From: Flavobacterium azizsancarii
Lineage (GTDB): Bacteria > Bacteroidota > Bacteroidia > Flavobacteriales > Flavobacteriaceae
Assembly (NCBI RefSeq): GCF_027980145.1
Contig: NZ_JAMZNK010000005.1
Location: 62,001-126,000 of the forward strand
Reading direction: 5' to 3'
DNA: 64,000 nucleotides
The first letter of the stretch is position 1. Each line of letters starts with the position of its first letter. Below the pieces are notes generated by a model, which was given only the letters and a program-made list of their open reading frames with translations, searched no databases and was not told the origin of the DNA. Below are positions 43,817 through 50,978 of this stretch, piece after piece. Made by a program: the position numbers and the translations under genes.

Positions 43817-44461
43817 TTAATTAGATTTTTCCTTTAATCTTTTTTCTATTAGGCCAATTAAGTTAAAAACAAAATCATAATACGGTAGAGCGTTACTAGT
43901 TGCGTAATCTCTCATATGAATTGCCTGAAAGGTTGGATTGATTTTAGTATTTAAAGTTATCTCCTTTAATTCACCATTTGGATTTGACAAACTACCTTGG
44001 TACATTTTTGATTCATCGGGTATGTTCTTAAGAATCTTTTTAGAATCAGCATGAGCAAATCCGTTTCTTAACAAATCCCTAACTTTCTTATCTAAAATAA
44101 GTTCTTCATTATCAGTAATAAGTTCGAATTCTTTACATTTCTTTATAGATTCATTCAGCATGATTGAGCCATATTTTCTGTTAGGTTCTCTAAAAACAGC
44201 ATCCAAATCATTAAGGTCTTGAACTGGTCCAATTCCGGCTTCATTATAAATTAATGCTAATTTCAAAAGCCTTTCCAATAGATAATTTGTTAGTGTAATA
44301 GACGCTTTATTTAATTGCATAATTAAACAATTATTAATTTCATATATCACATGGTCAAATTCACAGAAAATTTCAAAACTGGGTTCTAAATACTTAGATA
44401 TTTTACTGTAATTATTGTTCAAATTTGTTGAAAAATTTCTTTCAATGACTGCTTTATCCAT
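43817..44461 (-). CDS. HEPN-motif protein, possible RNase
   Basis: A 214-residue helical protein. Residues 124-140 carry DKKVRDLLRNGFAHADS, which contains R132-N133-x3-H137: the RX4H signature with a polar residue after Arg that marks HEPN ribonucleases. Upstream, ASITLTNYLLERLLKLALIY forms the other long helix expected in the fold. HEPN proteins act in toxin-antitoxin, abortive-infection and CRISPR-associated systems by cleaving RNA. First gene of a two-gene unit with the membrane protein. Non-catalytic HEPN folds also exist, so activity is not assured. Confidence 0.55.
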   Translation of the reverse strand: MDKAVIERNFSTNLNNNYSKISKYLEPSFEIFCEFDHVIYEINNCLIMQLNKASITLTNYLLERLLKLALIYNEAGIGPVQDLNDLDAVFREPNRKYGSIMLNESIKKCKEFELITDNEELILDKKVRDLLRNGFAHADSKKILKNIPDESKMYQGSLSNPNGELKEITLNTKINPTFQAIHMRDYATSNALPYYDFVFNLIGLIEKRLKEKSN

Positions 44462-44553
44462 TTTATGATTTTTAATGTTGGGATTTTGTGGAAGTTTAAT
44501 ATATAATATAAGACCTGTTGAATTGCCTATTAGCAGTTAAAATGCATAAAAAC

Positions 44554-44583
44554 TTGTTTTTTTAATCAACTTTCATATATTTG
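44554..44583 (+). promoter_or_regulatory. Canonical promoter on the plus strand
   Basis: TTG (44554-44556), 19-bp spacer, TATATTTG (44576-44583): exact consensus elements and spacing. It would start a transcript at about 44590 that runs antisense to the minus-strand peptide ORF up to the terminator at 44849-44879. Confidence 0.65.
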
Positions 44584-44587
44584 CAAT

Positions 44588-44616
44588 GAAAAAGGGAGTG
44601 CTGTGAACACTCCCTT
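44588..44616 (-). terminator. Minus-strand terminator of the peptide unit
   Basis: GGGAGTG / CACTCCC around a short loop (44594-44614), followed on the minus strand by a T-run. The same hairpin is at the 5' end of the plus-strand RNA. Confidence 0.7.
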
Positions 44617-44707
44617 GTTAGGATAACGGTTAGGTAATTCACCAACTCTAATGAGAAGTCCCGTTACTTTGATTTTCCTCTAATGTGGGAAAACTCGTTT
44701 TGAGTTA

Positions 44708-44806
44708 TTACTTAACTCGCTTGATTGTTACCGTTGTACGGACTTGAACAGTTCTTTGAACTTGAACCCTAACAGGAACAGTTCTTACAATAACTACTTT
44801 TCTCAT
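44708..44806 (-). CDS. 32-residue basic Val/Arg-rich peptide (tentative)
   Basis: MRKVVIVRTVPVRVQVQRTV then QVRTTVTIKRVK: alternating Val/Thr and Arg/Lys with no acidic residues (net charge about +10), so an amphipathic beta-strand or nucleic-acid-binding peptide is possible. A minus-strand promoter, TTTG-N18-TAACTTTT (44849-44820), and the terminator at 44588-44616 bracket it. The low complexity is a reason for caution. Confidence 0.4.
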   Translation of the reverse strand: MRKVVIVRTVPVRVQVQRTVQVRTTVTIKRVK

Positions 44807-44848
44807 CGTGTGTAATTTTAAAAGTTATACATTTAATTAGTAGACCAA

Positions 44849-44879
44849 AACTCGAACATTCGTAGTGTTCGGGTTTTTT
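44849..44879 (+). terminator. Terminator of the antisense RNA (also near the end of the 44930 gene on the minus strand)
   Basis: AACTCGAACA / TGTTCGGGTT with a 7-nt loop and a six-T run. The 10-bp stem has two G-U wobbles. Confidence 0.8.
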
Positions 44880-44929
44880 GCGTTTTGCCCCTCTCGTGTT
44901 AGAGATTATTATTTGCCAAATCCTTAGCA

Positions 44930-45400
44930 TCATTTCTTTTCTTCGCCAATCATTACTATCGATGTTACAAGGTCAGGTAGTCCATCTGCTTCAGGTTTAT
45001 GTTCCTCCTTAAAATCATCACCTTCAAGCCAAGTTGGAAGTCCCCAAAAGCTTAAGAGTTTTTTACTGTTATACTGTACAAAAATCAACTTTGAATCTTT
45101 TTTCAATTTTCTAGCTGTATTGTCAATATTTATATCATCTTTTCCACGCAACTCATTATATACGGTTTGCAGTTCTTTTAATTTGCATGCTCGACTGATT
45201 TTGTTCTCAAAAATCCAAAGAACTTGTTTTTCTCGAGTCCCTTTACTAGGAAATACATTAGAAGTTTGTGTTGTTGCTTCAGTATTATTGAATTTGTAAT
45301 CCGTACCAACATAGCCATATAGTTTTAAAACAGTGTCAATGGCTTCAAGTTGTTTCAAAACATCTTTTCTTTTCTCTATTAAATTTTCAATTACTTCCAT
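44930..45400 (-). CDS. Coiled-coil/winged-helix-like cargo protein
   Basis: A 156-residue protein starting MEVIENLIEKRKDVLKQLEA (coiled coil, residues 1-28). The second half, KGTREKQVLWIFENKISRAC and LKELQTVYNELRGKDDINID, then LKKDSKLIFVQYNSKKLLSF, looks like a small winged-helix domain. A longer frame reaches 45517, but the TACATTTG promoter at 45486-45493 lies inside it, so I start at the ATG at 45400. Function unknown. Confidence 0.6.
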   Translation of the reverse strand: MEVIENLIEKRKDVLKQLEAIDTVLKLYGYVGTDYKFNNTEATTQTSNVFPSKGTREKQVLWIFENKISRACKLKELQTVYNELRGKDDINIDNTARKLKKDSKLIFVQYNSKKLLSFWGLPTWLEGDDFKEEHKPEADGLPDLVTSIVMIGEEKK

Positions 45401-45779
45401 ATCAATTGTATCTTTGTTACTAAATGTTTTGAGATAATTTCCAGAATTACGTATGTTCCATTTTTTATCTGTATTTCCTTGGTTACAAATGTAGATATTT
45501 ATTCGATATAAAAACAAATTTCAAAATTAATTATTTAAAACTTTACGCAACTTTACGAACAATTAATAAGACATTGTTTAAACTACTATACAAACTTTTC
45601 GCAGTCTGTATAGCTTCATAGCGCCTAGGAAGATGTAAAATGTTGTTAATAACTATTTTTGAAATAAATGAAAAATATGGAATGCCAAGTGAAAAAAGGT
45701 AAATAAAAGATAGTTTTATTACACTCTCGTATTTACCTCTGTACTTTTTGTATATTTTGTTTTTTATTTTGAAAGTTAG
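45401..45779. other. Intergenic stretch between two minus-strand units
   Basis: Contains the minus-strand promoter at 45486 and a short ACTTTACG direct repeat (near 45541). No gene seen. Confidence 0.5.
45486..45493 (-). promoter_or_regulatory. -7 element of the winged-helix-like gene
   Basis: TACATTTG on the minus strand, an exact match. A TTTG lies 21 bp further upstream. The leader to the ATG at 45400 would be about 80 nt. Confidence 0.55.
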
Positions 45780-46157
45780 CTAGCTTATAATTTTAGTTAT
45801 AGTGTCCATCCTCTTTTCACTCTTGAACCATTCCGAATATCCTGTATACTCAAAATATATTTCACCACCGTTTTCAGTTATCCTATCTAAGATTTTAAAA
45901 TTTTCGTAATTCATTTCAATATGACAGTATAATTCTAACTTTTTAATGTTGCATTCATTTAATAAATTCATCGGAAACAAACCAAAACTGTCAACGGTGA
46001 GTTCCTGAAAATTTGTATTAATTAATTCACTTTCCTTAATGAAAGAATAACAATAACCAACAAAACCATCTTCATAAAGTTGTTGTTCTTGGTAATATTT
46101 AATGGAAGCGCCAGTTATAGGCTGATGTGTCAATTTGTAATGTCGTATGAATAGCAT
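45780..46157 (-). CDS. Partner protein of the polymerase-like gene, unknown function
   Basis: A 125-residue protein starting MLFIRHYKLTHQPITGASIK. The middle has FQELTVDSFGLFPMNLLNEC and LELYCHIEMNYENFKILDRI. No family recognised. It begins 11 bp after the stop of the polymerase-like gene on the same strand, so they are almost certainly co-transcribed. Confidence 0.6.
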   Translation of the reverse strand: MLFIRHYKLTHQPITGASIKYYQEQQLYEDGFVGYCYSFIKESELINTNFQELTVDSFGLFPMNLLNECNIKKLELYCHIEMNYENFKILDRITENGGEIYFEYTGYSEWFKSEKRMDTITKIIS

Positions 46158-46168
46158 AATGTATTACA

Positions 46169-47398
46169 TCAAAATGTCACTTTTAGACCCAATTTCTTGT
46201 ACTCTTGCACCAATTCCTGTTGCACTATCTCGAAATTTTCTTTAGTCACAATCACTTGGTCGTGTCTTAATAGCTTTGGGAAATCTAATTTCCCTATTTT
46301 ATTGACAAAAATATCAGCTTCCATCGCTTGTAATTGACAAGCAAGTTTTGATTTGGTCTTAATTTGGTTGATTTCGTGAATTAATCCCGGATAAATTTCT
46401 TCTAATGCATCGAATATCATCCCGGATTTCAGCACATTATCATTAAAAAACACGAATTGATAGCTTAATCCCTTGAAATATGGGCGCTCACAACCCATAA
46501 AATCAGCCACTTTTTGGTAAAACACACCATTTTGAACATCATTTTTATAGGCTGTTTGTTCATCCGATAGTAAAACGGAGAGCAGAAGCGGTTGAGAATT
46601 CGAAATATCGACGTTAAATGTTTCTGCTCCGGAGATTTTAAGAAACTGAACTGCTGTACTTGGAATGTTTGATACGCTATTATAGAATCTTCCTTCGTTT
46701 GATACTGCAAACCAAACGTTTTTAAAGTTTAATTTAAGGGATTGATGAAAGTGCTGATATATTCTTTCAGGTGTTAAATACTGTTTTTCTGTTTTTATAA
46801 TTTTCTTACCACAAGGCAAAGTATAAGTTTTTCTTTTAGTCTTTTTAAGGTCAATTCCGATGTTTTTTTGTAACCAATATAAGTAATCATCAAGATTGAC
46901 AGATGACTGATATACGTCTTCAATTAAGTGTTTATATTGTGGGTAAATATCAAGCCAGTACTGCTTTTCTCTTGTATTACGGAATATCTTTTTGAAATCA
47001 ATTTCAAATTCAGTATGATTTGAATTAGAAAGAAAATAAGTGTTTATTTTATATCCTTTTGTAAATGGTGTTTCCGAATTTGAATACTTATTATTTACTT
47101 TTATGACATTACAAGACTGTAAGACATCAATAAGTGAAGCATAAGAATACTCTTTTTTGTTAATCTTAATTTTAAAATGTTTTAATTCGTCTCGGTGGAT
47201 ATTGGTATAAAAATGAAGGGTTACTTCGTTTTCATCTGTTATTTTGCTTTGCTGATTGGTGTAAATGAAGTACCAAAGTGTTACAAGCTGTTTAGCCAGT
47301 GATTGAAAATGGTTTATACTTATATTGACAAATCTTGTGTCAATGTTAATTTGGTTAGTAATAACGGTTAGAAGTTCCGTTGGGATTATTGTTTTCAT
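46169..47398 (-). CDS. Putative minimal family-A-like DNA polymerase
   Basis: A 409-residue protein without an exonuclease domain. Its C-terminal half has an ordered set of features resembling Pol I: motif A-like FNVDISNSQPLLLSVLLSDE (Asp264), then DVQNGVFYQKVADFMG like the helix before motif B, then ERPYFKGLSYQFVFFND (Lys309) in place of RRxxKxxxFGxxYG. LQAMEADIFVNKI is like the GTAADI helix, and LLRHDQVIV (His379-Asp380) is like the VHDE motif C. The first 200 residues are unassigned. It is a cargo or phage replication gene; by eye this is an inference, not a database hit. A structured leader precedes it. Confidence 0.5.
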   Translation of the reverse strand: MKTIIPTELLTVITNQINIDTRFVNISINHFQSLAKQLVTLWYFIYTNQQSKITDENEVTLHFYTNIHRDELKHFKIKINKKEYSYASLIDVLQSCNVIKVNNKYSNSETPFTKGYKINTYFLSNSNHTEFEIDFKKIFRNTREKQYWLDIYPQYKHLIEDVYQSSVNLDDYLYWLQKNIGIDLKKTKRKTYTLPCGKKIIKTEKQYLTPERIYQHFHQSLKLNFKNVWFAVSNEGRFYNSVSNIPSTAVQFLKISGAETFNVDISNSQPLLLSVLLSDEQTAYKNDVQNGVFYQKVADFMGCERPYFKGLSYQFVFFNDNVLKSGMIFDALEEIYPGLIHEINQIKTKSKLACQLQAMEADIFVNKIGKLDFPKLLRHDQVIVTKENFEIVQQELVQEYKKLGLKVTF

Positions 47399-47431
47399 TG
47401 TATTCTGGATTATTTTTAATCTGGTTTTTTA

Positions 47432-47473
47432 AAGAGGTCCAGAAGCTGGGGTAATTAGTCCCAGCAACCTCTT
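47432..47473. promoter_or_regulatory. Two-part hairpin in the leader of the polymerase-like gene
   Basis: AAGAGGT ... GCTGGG ... CCCAGC ... ACCTCTT: two nested perfect stems (47432-47438/47467-47473 and 47445-47450/47460-47465). It has no T-run on either side, so it is not a standard terminator. It may be an RNA regulator or a replication-origin-like structure. Confidence 0.6.
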
Positions 47474-47720
47474 AGTACTTATATCATAATTTCTATGATT
47501 TGTTTCCTTATCTATATATTAATTTTTAAATATCTTTTTTGAAAGTGAGGATTGTTTATGGAATTTGAAATCCACTTTGGGTGTTGAATTTCTTACTGTT
47601 TAAAAAAAGGGGGACACATATTAGTATAATAATTAATATATATAATGATTAAGTTAATGATTGATGTTTTAGCTTAAAACCGTTTCTTCTCTTTTAAGTT
47701 TATATATAAAGATATAATTG
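47474..47720. other. Intergenic stretch before the tail module
   Basis: Contains divergent promoters for the minus-strand polymerase gene and the plus-strand virion genes; no gene. AT-rich with several short TATAT stretches. Confidence 0.45.
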
Positions 47721-47900
47721 ATGAGAAAAGAGATTCCACATCCGATATTAGACACACTTCAAGCTGCCGCCACTACTTATGCTGATTCGCCAGCCACTAC
47801 AGACGCAGGCAGGATATTACGCTTTATCGCTAGAATTATTCCGGTATCATTTGTTGTTCAATTGTTCGCACATAAAATGAAGGACAATGCCAAGATTTAA
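47721..47900 (+). CDS. Small phage protein
   Basis: A 59-residue protein starting MRKEIPHPILDTLQAAATTY, then a C-terminal hydrophobic helix ILRFIARIIPVSFVVQLFAH. I use the ATG, not the TTG one codon upstream. It heads the virion operon, 25 bp before the tail assembly chaperone. Function unknown; it could be a membrane or scaffold component. Confidence 0.55.
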   Translation: MRKEIPHPILDTLQAAATTYADSPATTDAGRILRFIARIIPVSFVVQLFAHKMKDNAKI

Positions 47901-47925
47901 TATATAGAGAAACATATTAACGAAA

Positions 47926-48558
47926 GTGATTCAGCAGAAGATAATAACCTACACCATACCAACTGAAAAGAAAGATTTAACCCTAGCTGACTGGCAGGAA
48001 TACCGTGAAATTTTGACTAATCCGGAATTGGATGAAGTTTATAAAGAAAAGATGGCAATCAAGATTTTCTGTAAGATTCCATTTAATCACATTGACCAAT
48101 TGAAATCGGTTGATTATGCTGAAATTATCTTTAATCTAAGTAACATCTTTAACGAAAGAACTGAAATGGTAAGGCATTTCAACCACCAAGGGGTGAAGTA
48201 TGGCTTAATTCCAAACTTCGATAAGGACATCACAGTTGCTGAAAAAGCTGACCTAGATATGTATCTGGAAGCGGGTGATTTGGTTCGTTTAACGTCAATT
48301 CTATATCGACCTATTGTATTTGAAAAAGGTGACTTATACACGATTGAACCTTACTCAGGGACACATGAAAAGTTCAATGACCTGCCATATGACATTGCTG
48401 AAAATGTTTTAGATTTTTTTTTGACTTTGCTTCACGAATTACAAAAGCATATGACTGGGTATATAGAACGAATGGCGCAGAAGATAAAGACGAATTCGAC
48501 TTTTCAAGGTCAACAGAAGATGCTTTTGCTCAAAAATATCGAGGCTTTGCGCCTTTAA
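47926..48558 (+). CDS. Tail assembly chaperone, upstream (short) product
   Basis: A 210-residue protein with a GTG start. KYGLIPNFDKDITVAEKADL and LVRLTSILYRPIVFEKG are typical of the chaperone gene before the tape measure in Bacteroidota phages, and the end is ENVLDFFLTLLHELQKHMTG. Codons 163-165 read through a nine-T run that can shift the ribosome by -1 into the next frame. It binds the tape measure protein during tail assembly (inferred from position). Confidence 0.75.
   Translation: MIQQKIITYTIPTEKKDLTLADWQEYREILTNPELDEVYKEKMAIKIFCKIPFNHIDQLKSVDYAEIIFNLSNIFNERTEMVRHFNHQGVKYGLIPNFDKDITVAEKADLDMYLEAGDLVRLTSILYRPIVFEKGDLYTIEPYSGTHEKFNDLPYDIAENVLDFFLTLLHELQKHMTGYIERMAQKIKTNSTFQGQQKMLLLKNIEALRL
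48414..48420 (+). promoter_or_regulatory. -1 ribosomal frameshift slippery site
   Basis: T TTT TTT within a nine-T run (48414-48422). The zero frame reads GAT TTT TTT TTG, and a one-base slip gives TTT GAC into a 90-codon open frame. The -1 frame has a stop at 48399-48401, just upstream, as expected for a shift site. Confidence 0.7.
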
Positions 48559-48692
48559 TCTGGATGATGTCGAACGAAGACTTTACCAAAGTAGAAGAAG
48601 TATGTAAATCAAACATCCATTCCTTTCTTTTTTGGTGCAATTTTCAATTAGAAAAAAGGGATATAGAAAATAAAAAATTAACTAAAAAGTAA
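48420..48692 (+). CDS. Tail assembly chaperone frameshift extension
   Basis: A 90-codon frame with no stop, reading FDFASRITKAYDWVYRTNGA then FAQKYRGFAPLIWMMSNEDF and SNIHSFLFWCNFQLEKRDIE. It is joined to the upstream protein by the -1 shift, giving a fusion of about 255 residues. Its stop overlaps the next start as TAATG, so it is clearly translated. An independent start at the ATG near 48562 is an alternative but would lose the conserved part. Confidence 0.7.
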   Translation, partial: FDFASRITKAYDWVYRTNGAEDKDEFDFSRSTEDAFAQKYRGFAPLIWMMSNEDFTKVEEVCKSNIHSFLFWCNFQLEKRDIENKKLTKK

Positions 48693-49141
48693 TGACTAAT
48701 TACGCCATTGTATCAAAATATTTAACCGACCTATTTCAACAAGATAGCCTTGTAAACACCGTAATCTTTGGCGAAGTGTCCGACAGAGAATTGAATAAGG
48801 CTGATATCTTCCCGATGGTTCATATTATGCCCCGTGTCGTACAGCCGAGTGGCGGTGTCATTACACTATCATTTGACATTGCAGTTGTTGGTGTTAGAAC
48901 AGTTCCAGACCATTTTCAAACACAAAAAATATTTGGCGATAACTTAATTGATAACTTGAATGAATCTTATCAGATTCTTATAAATGCTTATTCAAAAATG
49001 TACACTTTAGAAAATGAATTTGGTATTGATTTATTAAGTGCTGACTCAATGCAACCTATTGTTTTAACTGGTCAGACTTTGCTTGATGGATTTGAACAGG
49101 GCTTTACACTGCAAATCAAAAATGAATATTTAGCATGTTAA
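48692..49141 (+). CDS. Tail completion/terminator-like protein
   Basis: A 149-residue protein starting MTNYAIVSKYLTDLFQQDSL. VIFGEVSDRELNKADIFPMV, HIMPRVVQPSGGVITLSFDI and VVGVRTVPDHFQTQKIFGDN match a family found just before gp10-like proteins and the tape measure in Bacteroidota phages. Probably the tail terminator or neck protein. It overlaps the next gene by 7 bp. Confidence 0.65.
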   Translation: MTNYAIVSKYLTDLFQQDSLVNTVIFGEVSDRELNKADIFPMVHIMPRVVQPSGGVITLSFDIAVVGVRTVPDHFQTQKIFGDNLIDNLNESYQILINAYSKMYTLENEFGIDLLSADSMQPIVLTGQTLLDGFEQGFTLQIKNEYLAC

Positions 49142-49644
49142 AAATTAATGAGCAAAAGGCATATGAAATGCTTGTCGTTAACCTGAGAAAAAGAGCAAAA
49201 GAAAAATTACAGGCATCCCGAAAAGGAATTTGGACAGGAAAAATGCTTGAAGAACTTGACGCAAAAATAGGTCAATCAGATGACGGTGAATTCCAAATTG
49301 AAATCATTGGTTCTGATTACATGGCTTTCCAGGACGAAGGCGTAAACGGTGTTGGATTTCAAAAGACTAAATCGGGAAAGATAGACAATCGCTTCAAGTC
49401 AAATCGTGATGTTGTCAAGGGTTCACCCTATAGTTACAAAAATAAAAGACCACCTGTTGAAGCTTTGACACCTTGGGCCAATTCAAAAGGAATCAACCCT
49501 TATGCAGCTGTAAATAGCATTTATCGGAAAGGTATAAAACCGCTTCATTTTTTAGAAAGCACTATTGATGAAGAACTTGAAAACTTTACTGACTATTTAG
49601 CCGAAGCACAAGCTGATTCAATATTAAACGGATTTGGCGATTAA
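49135..49644 (+). CDS. HK97 gp10-like head-tail protein
   Basis: A 169-residue protein. A helical, basic N-terminus (VNLRKRAKEKLQASRKGIWT) is followed by SDYMAFQDEGVNGVGFQKTK, the DEG-VNG feature of gp10-like proteins, and GINPYAAVNSIYRKGIKPLH with FLESTI. Likely a minor neck component; the family call is by pattern. Confidence 0.7.
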   Translation: MLKINEQKAYEMLVVNLRKRAKEKLQASRKGIWTGKMLEELDAKIGQSDDGEFQIEIIGSDYMAFQDEGVNGVGFQKTKSGKIDNRFKSNRDVVKGSPYSYKNKRPPVEALTPWANSKGINPYAAVNSIYRKGIKPLHFLESTIDEELENFTDYLAEAQADSILNGFGD

Positions 49645-49661
49645 AAATAATTATAACTTAA

Positions 49662-50978
49662 TTGGAAACCCCCGAAATTCTAATAACTAAGGTCGAGAAT
49701 GGATGTATTGAATTCCTAATTGACGGCACAATTAGTAATGGTCTCAACGTAATGTATTCTGTAAATAGTGGTTTTACATGGACATCATTGACAGGCTCAG
49801 TTGCATCACCAAGATGTGGTTTACCAATTACGACCGTAACCACTTGGTATCAAATTCAATCACTTGATAATTTAAGTAATTATTCTAATCTTTTTATTGT
49901 TGAGCCAGCGGATTTGCCCATTGTTCCAAGTGAAATTTTATTGGTGAATTCACCTTTTTATATCAATTTCGATGAGATTCCTTTTTTCGATGGAATTCTT
50001 AATGTTAGATTATACATTTGGTCCGGCGCTTATGCCGAAATACCAATAAATCCAAGTCATACTTTTACGGTTAATGGTTCTTACCTTGAGGTAGGCCAGT
50101 ATATCAAAGATTTCTTGAACCCACAGCCTAATTCAACCTATTTCACGTCTATTCAACCTGATGGTTTTAATGAATGCTGCAACGTTTATTATGAATTTGA
50201 TGTTTTAAACAAGATTGATAACGAATATTTTGAGTGGGGAATGGTCAAATCAACATTGAAGTTTGCAACTCTTGGTTATGGACTTTATGCTGAAGGAGCA
50301 AATCCGGTTTTATCATTACATGCGATTGATGAATTAGTTACAATCGATAGTACACTTGTTACTATTGATTCAATTGAGCATACACTTGATAATGGTGGTT
50401 ATAGAAATCCGGATAATGATGCTTATAGAAATTTATTCAATCATTCCAGGCTGTTTCACAAGAATAGTGAAAGGATTTTCAATGGCTTACTAAATGAAAA
50501 AACAATAGGTTCAAATGACCTGATTTTACGTCAACTCACCAATGACTTTATTTCAACTTGTGGCGGGAAATATAAAGGCAGGCACGTGATGTATTTGAAT
50601 AGTAATGGGTTTTTAGATACTTTTTCCTTCCCATTTGCAGAAAACAGAAGACTCAAAATCAAGAATGATAGCTACATAAGGTTAATTTCAAATCCACACA
50701 AATACAACATCTATCAAGCTTCTAAAGTCCATTTAAACAAAGAAATAACGATAGAATGGACAATGAATACAGGCATTTTAGATATATACAATGTTGGGAT
50801 AATCGAAGAAATAGTAAATAGTGACCGTCATTGGCTTATTGATTACGAAAATCAAGCTTTTATTCCTCTAAATATTACCACAACCACTTTTGATGAGAAA
50901 TCACGAGAAAATGACCGTGGTAAAATTCAATACACACTTGTTTTTCAGCAAGGTGATTACAAAAATGAAATGCGATAA
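49662..50978 (+). CDS. Tail structural protein, paralogue A
   Basis: A 438-residue protein with a TTG start. The first 90 residues (VENGCIEFLIDGTISNGLNV; SGFTWTSLTG) look like a small beta domain. The rest is shared with the next gene: TLGYGLYAEGANPVLS, CGGKYKGRHVMYLNSNGFLD and FSFPFAENRRLKIK, then DYENQAFIPLNITTTTFDEK. Probably a distal tail or fibre-associated protein. It ends with TAA immediately before the next ATG. Confidence 0.6.
   Translation: METPEILITKVENGCIEFLIDGTISNGLNVMYSVNSGFTWTSLTGSVASPRCGLPITTVTTWYQIQSLDNLSNYSNLFIVEPADLPIVPSEILLVNSPFYINFDEIPFFDGILNVRLYIWSGAYAEIPINPSHTFTVNGSYLEVGQYIKDFLNPQPNSTYFTSIQPDGFNECCNVYYEFDVLNKIDNEYFEWGMVKSTLKFATLGYGLYAEGANPVLSLHAIDELVTIDSTLVTIDSIEHTLDNGGYRNPDNDAYRNLFNHSRLFHKNSERIFNGLLNEKTIGSNDLILRQLTNDFISTCGGKYKGRHVMYLNSNGFLDTFSFPFAENRRLKIKNDSYIRLISNPHKYNIYQASKVHLNKEITIEWTMNTGILDIYNVGIIEEIVNSDRHWLIDYENQAFIPLNITTTTFDEKSRENDRGKIQYTLVFQQGDYKNEMR

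Larger units (their letters stand above)
44590..44879 (+). ncRNA. Predicted small RNA antisense to the basic-peptide gene (tentative)
   Basis: A transcript of about 290 nt is predicted from the exact promoter at 44554-44583 to the T-tailed hairpin at 44849-44879. Its plus-strand frames are tiny (MKKGVL and MRSPVTLIFL), so it is probably non-coding. It repeats the word GAACAGTTCTT twice. It is fully complementary to the minus-strand peptide mRNA. Confidence 0.4.

Noticed and set aside
45401..45517. A longer N-terminus for the protein ending at 44930
   Set aside because: A good minus-strand promoter element (45486-45493) lies within it and the extra residues do not look conserved.
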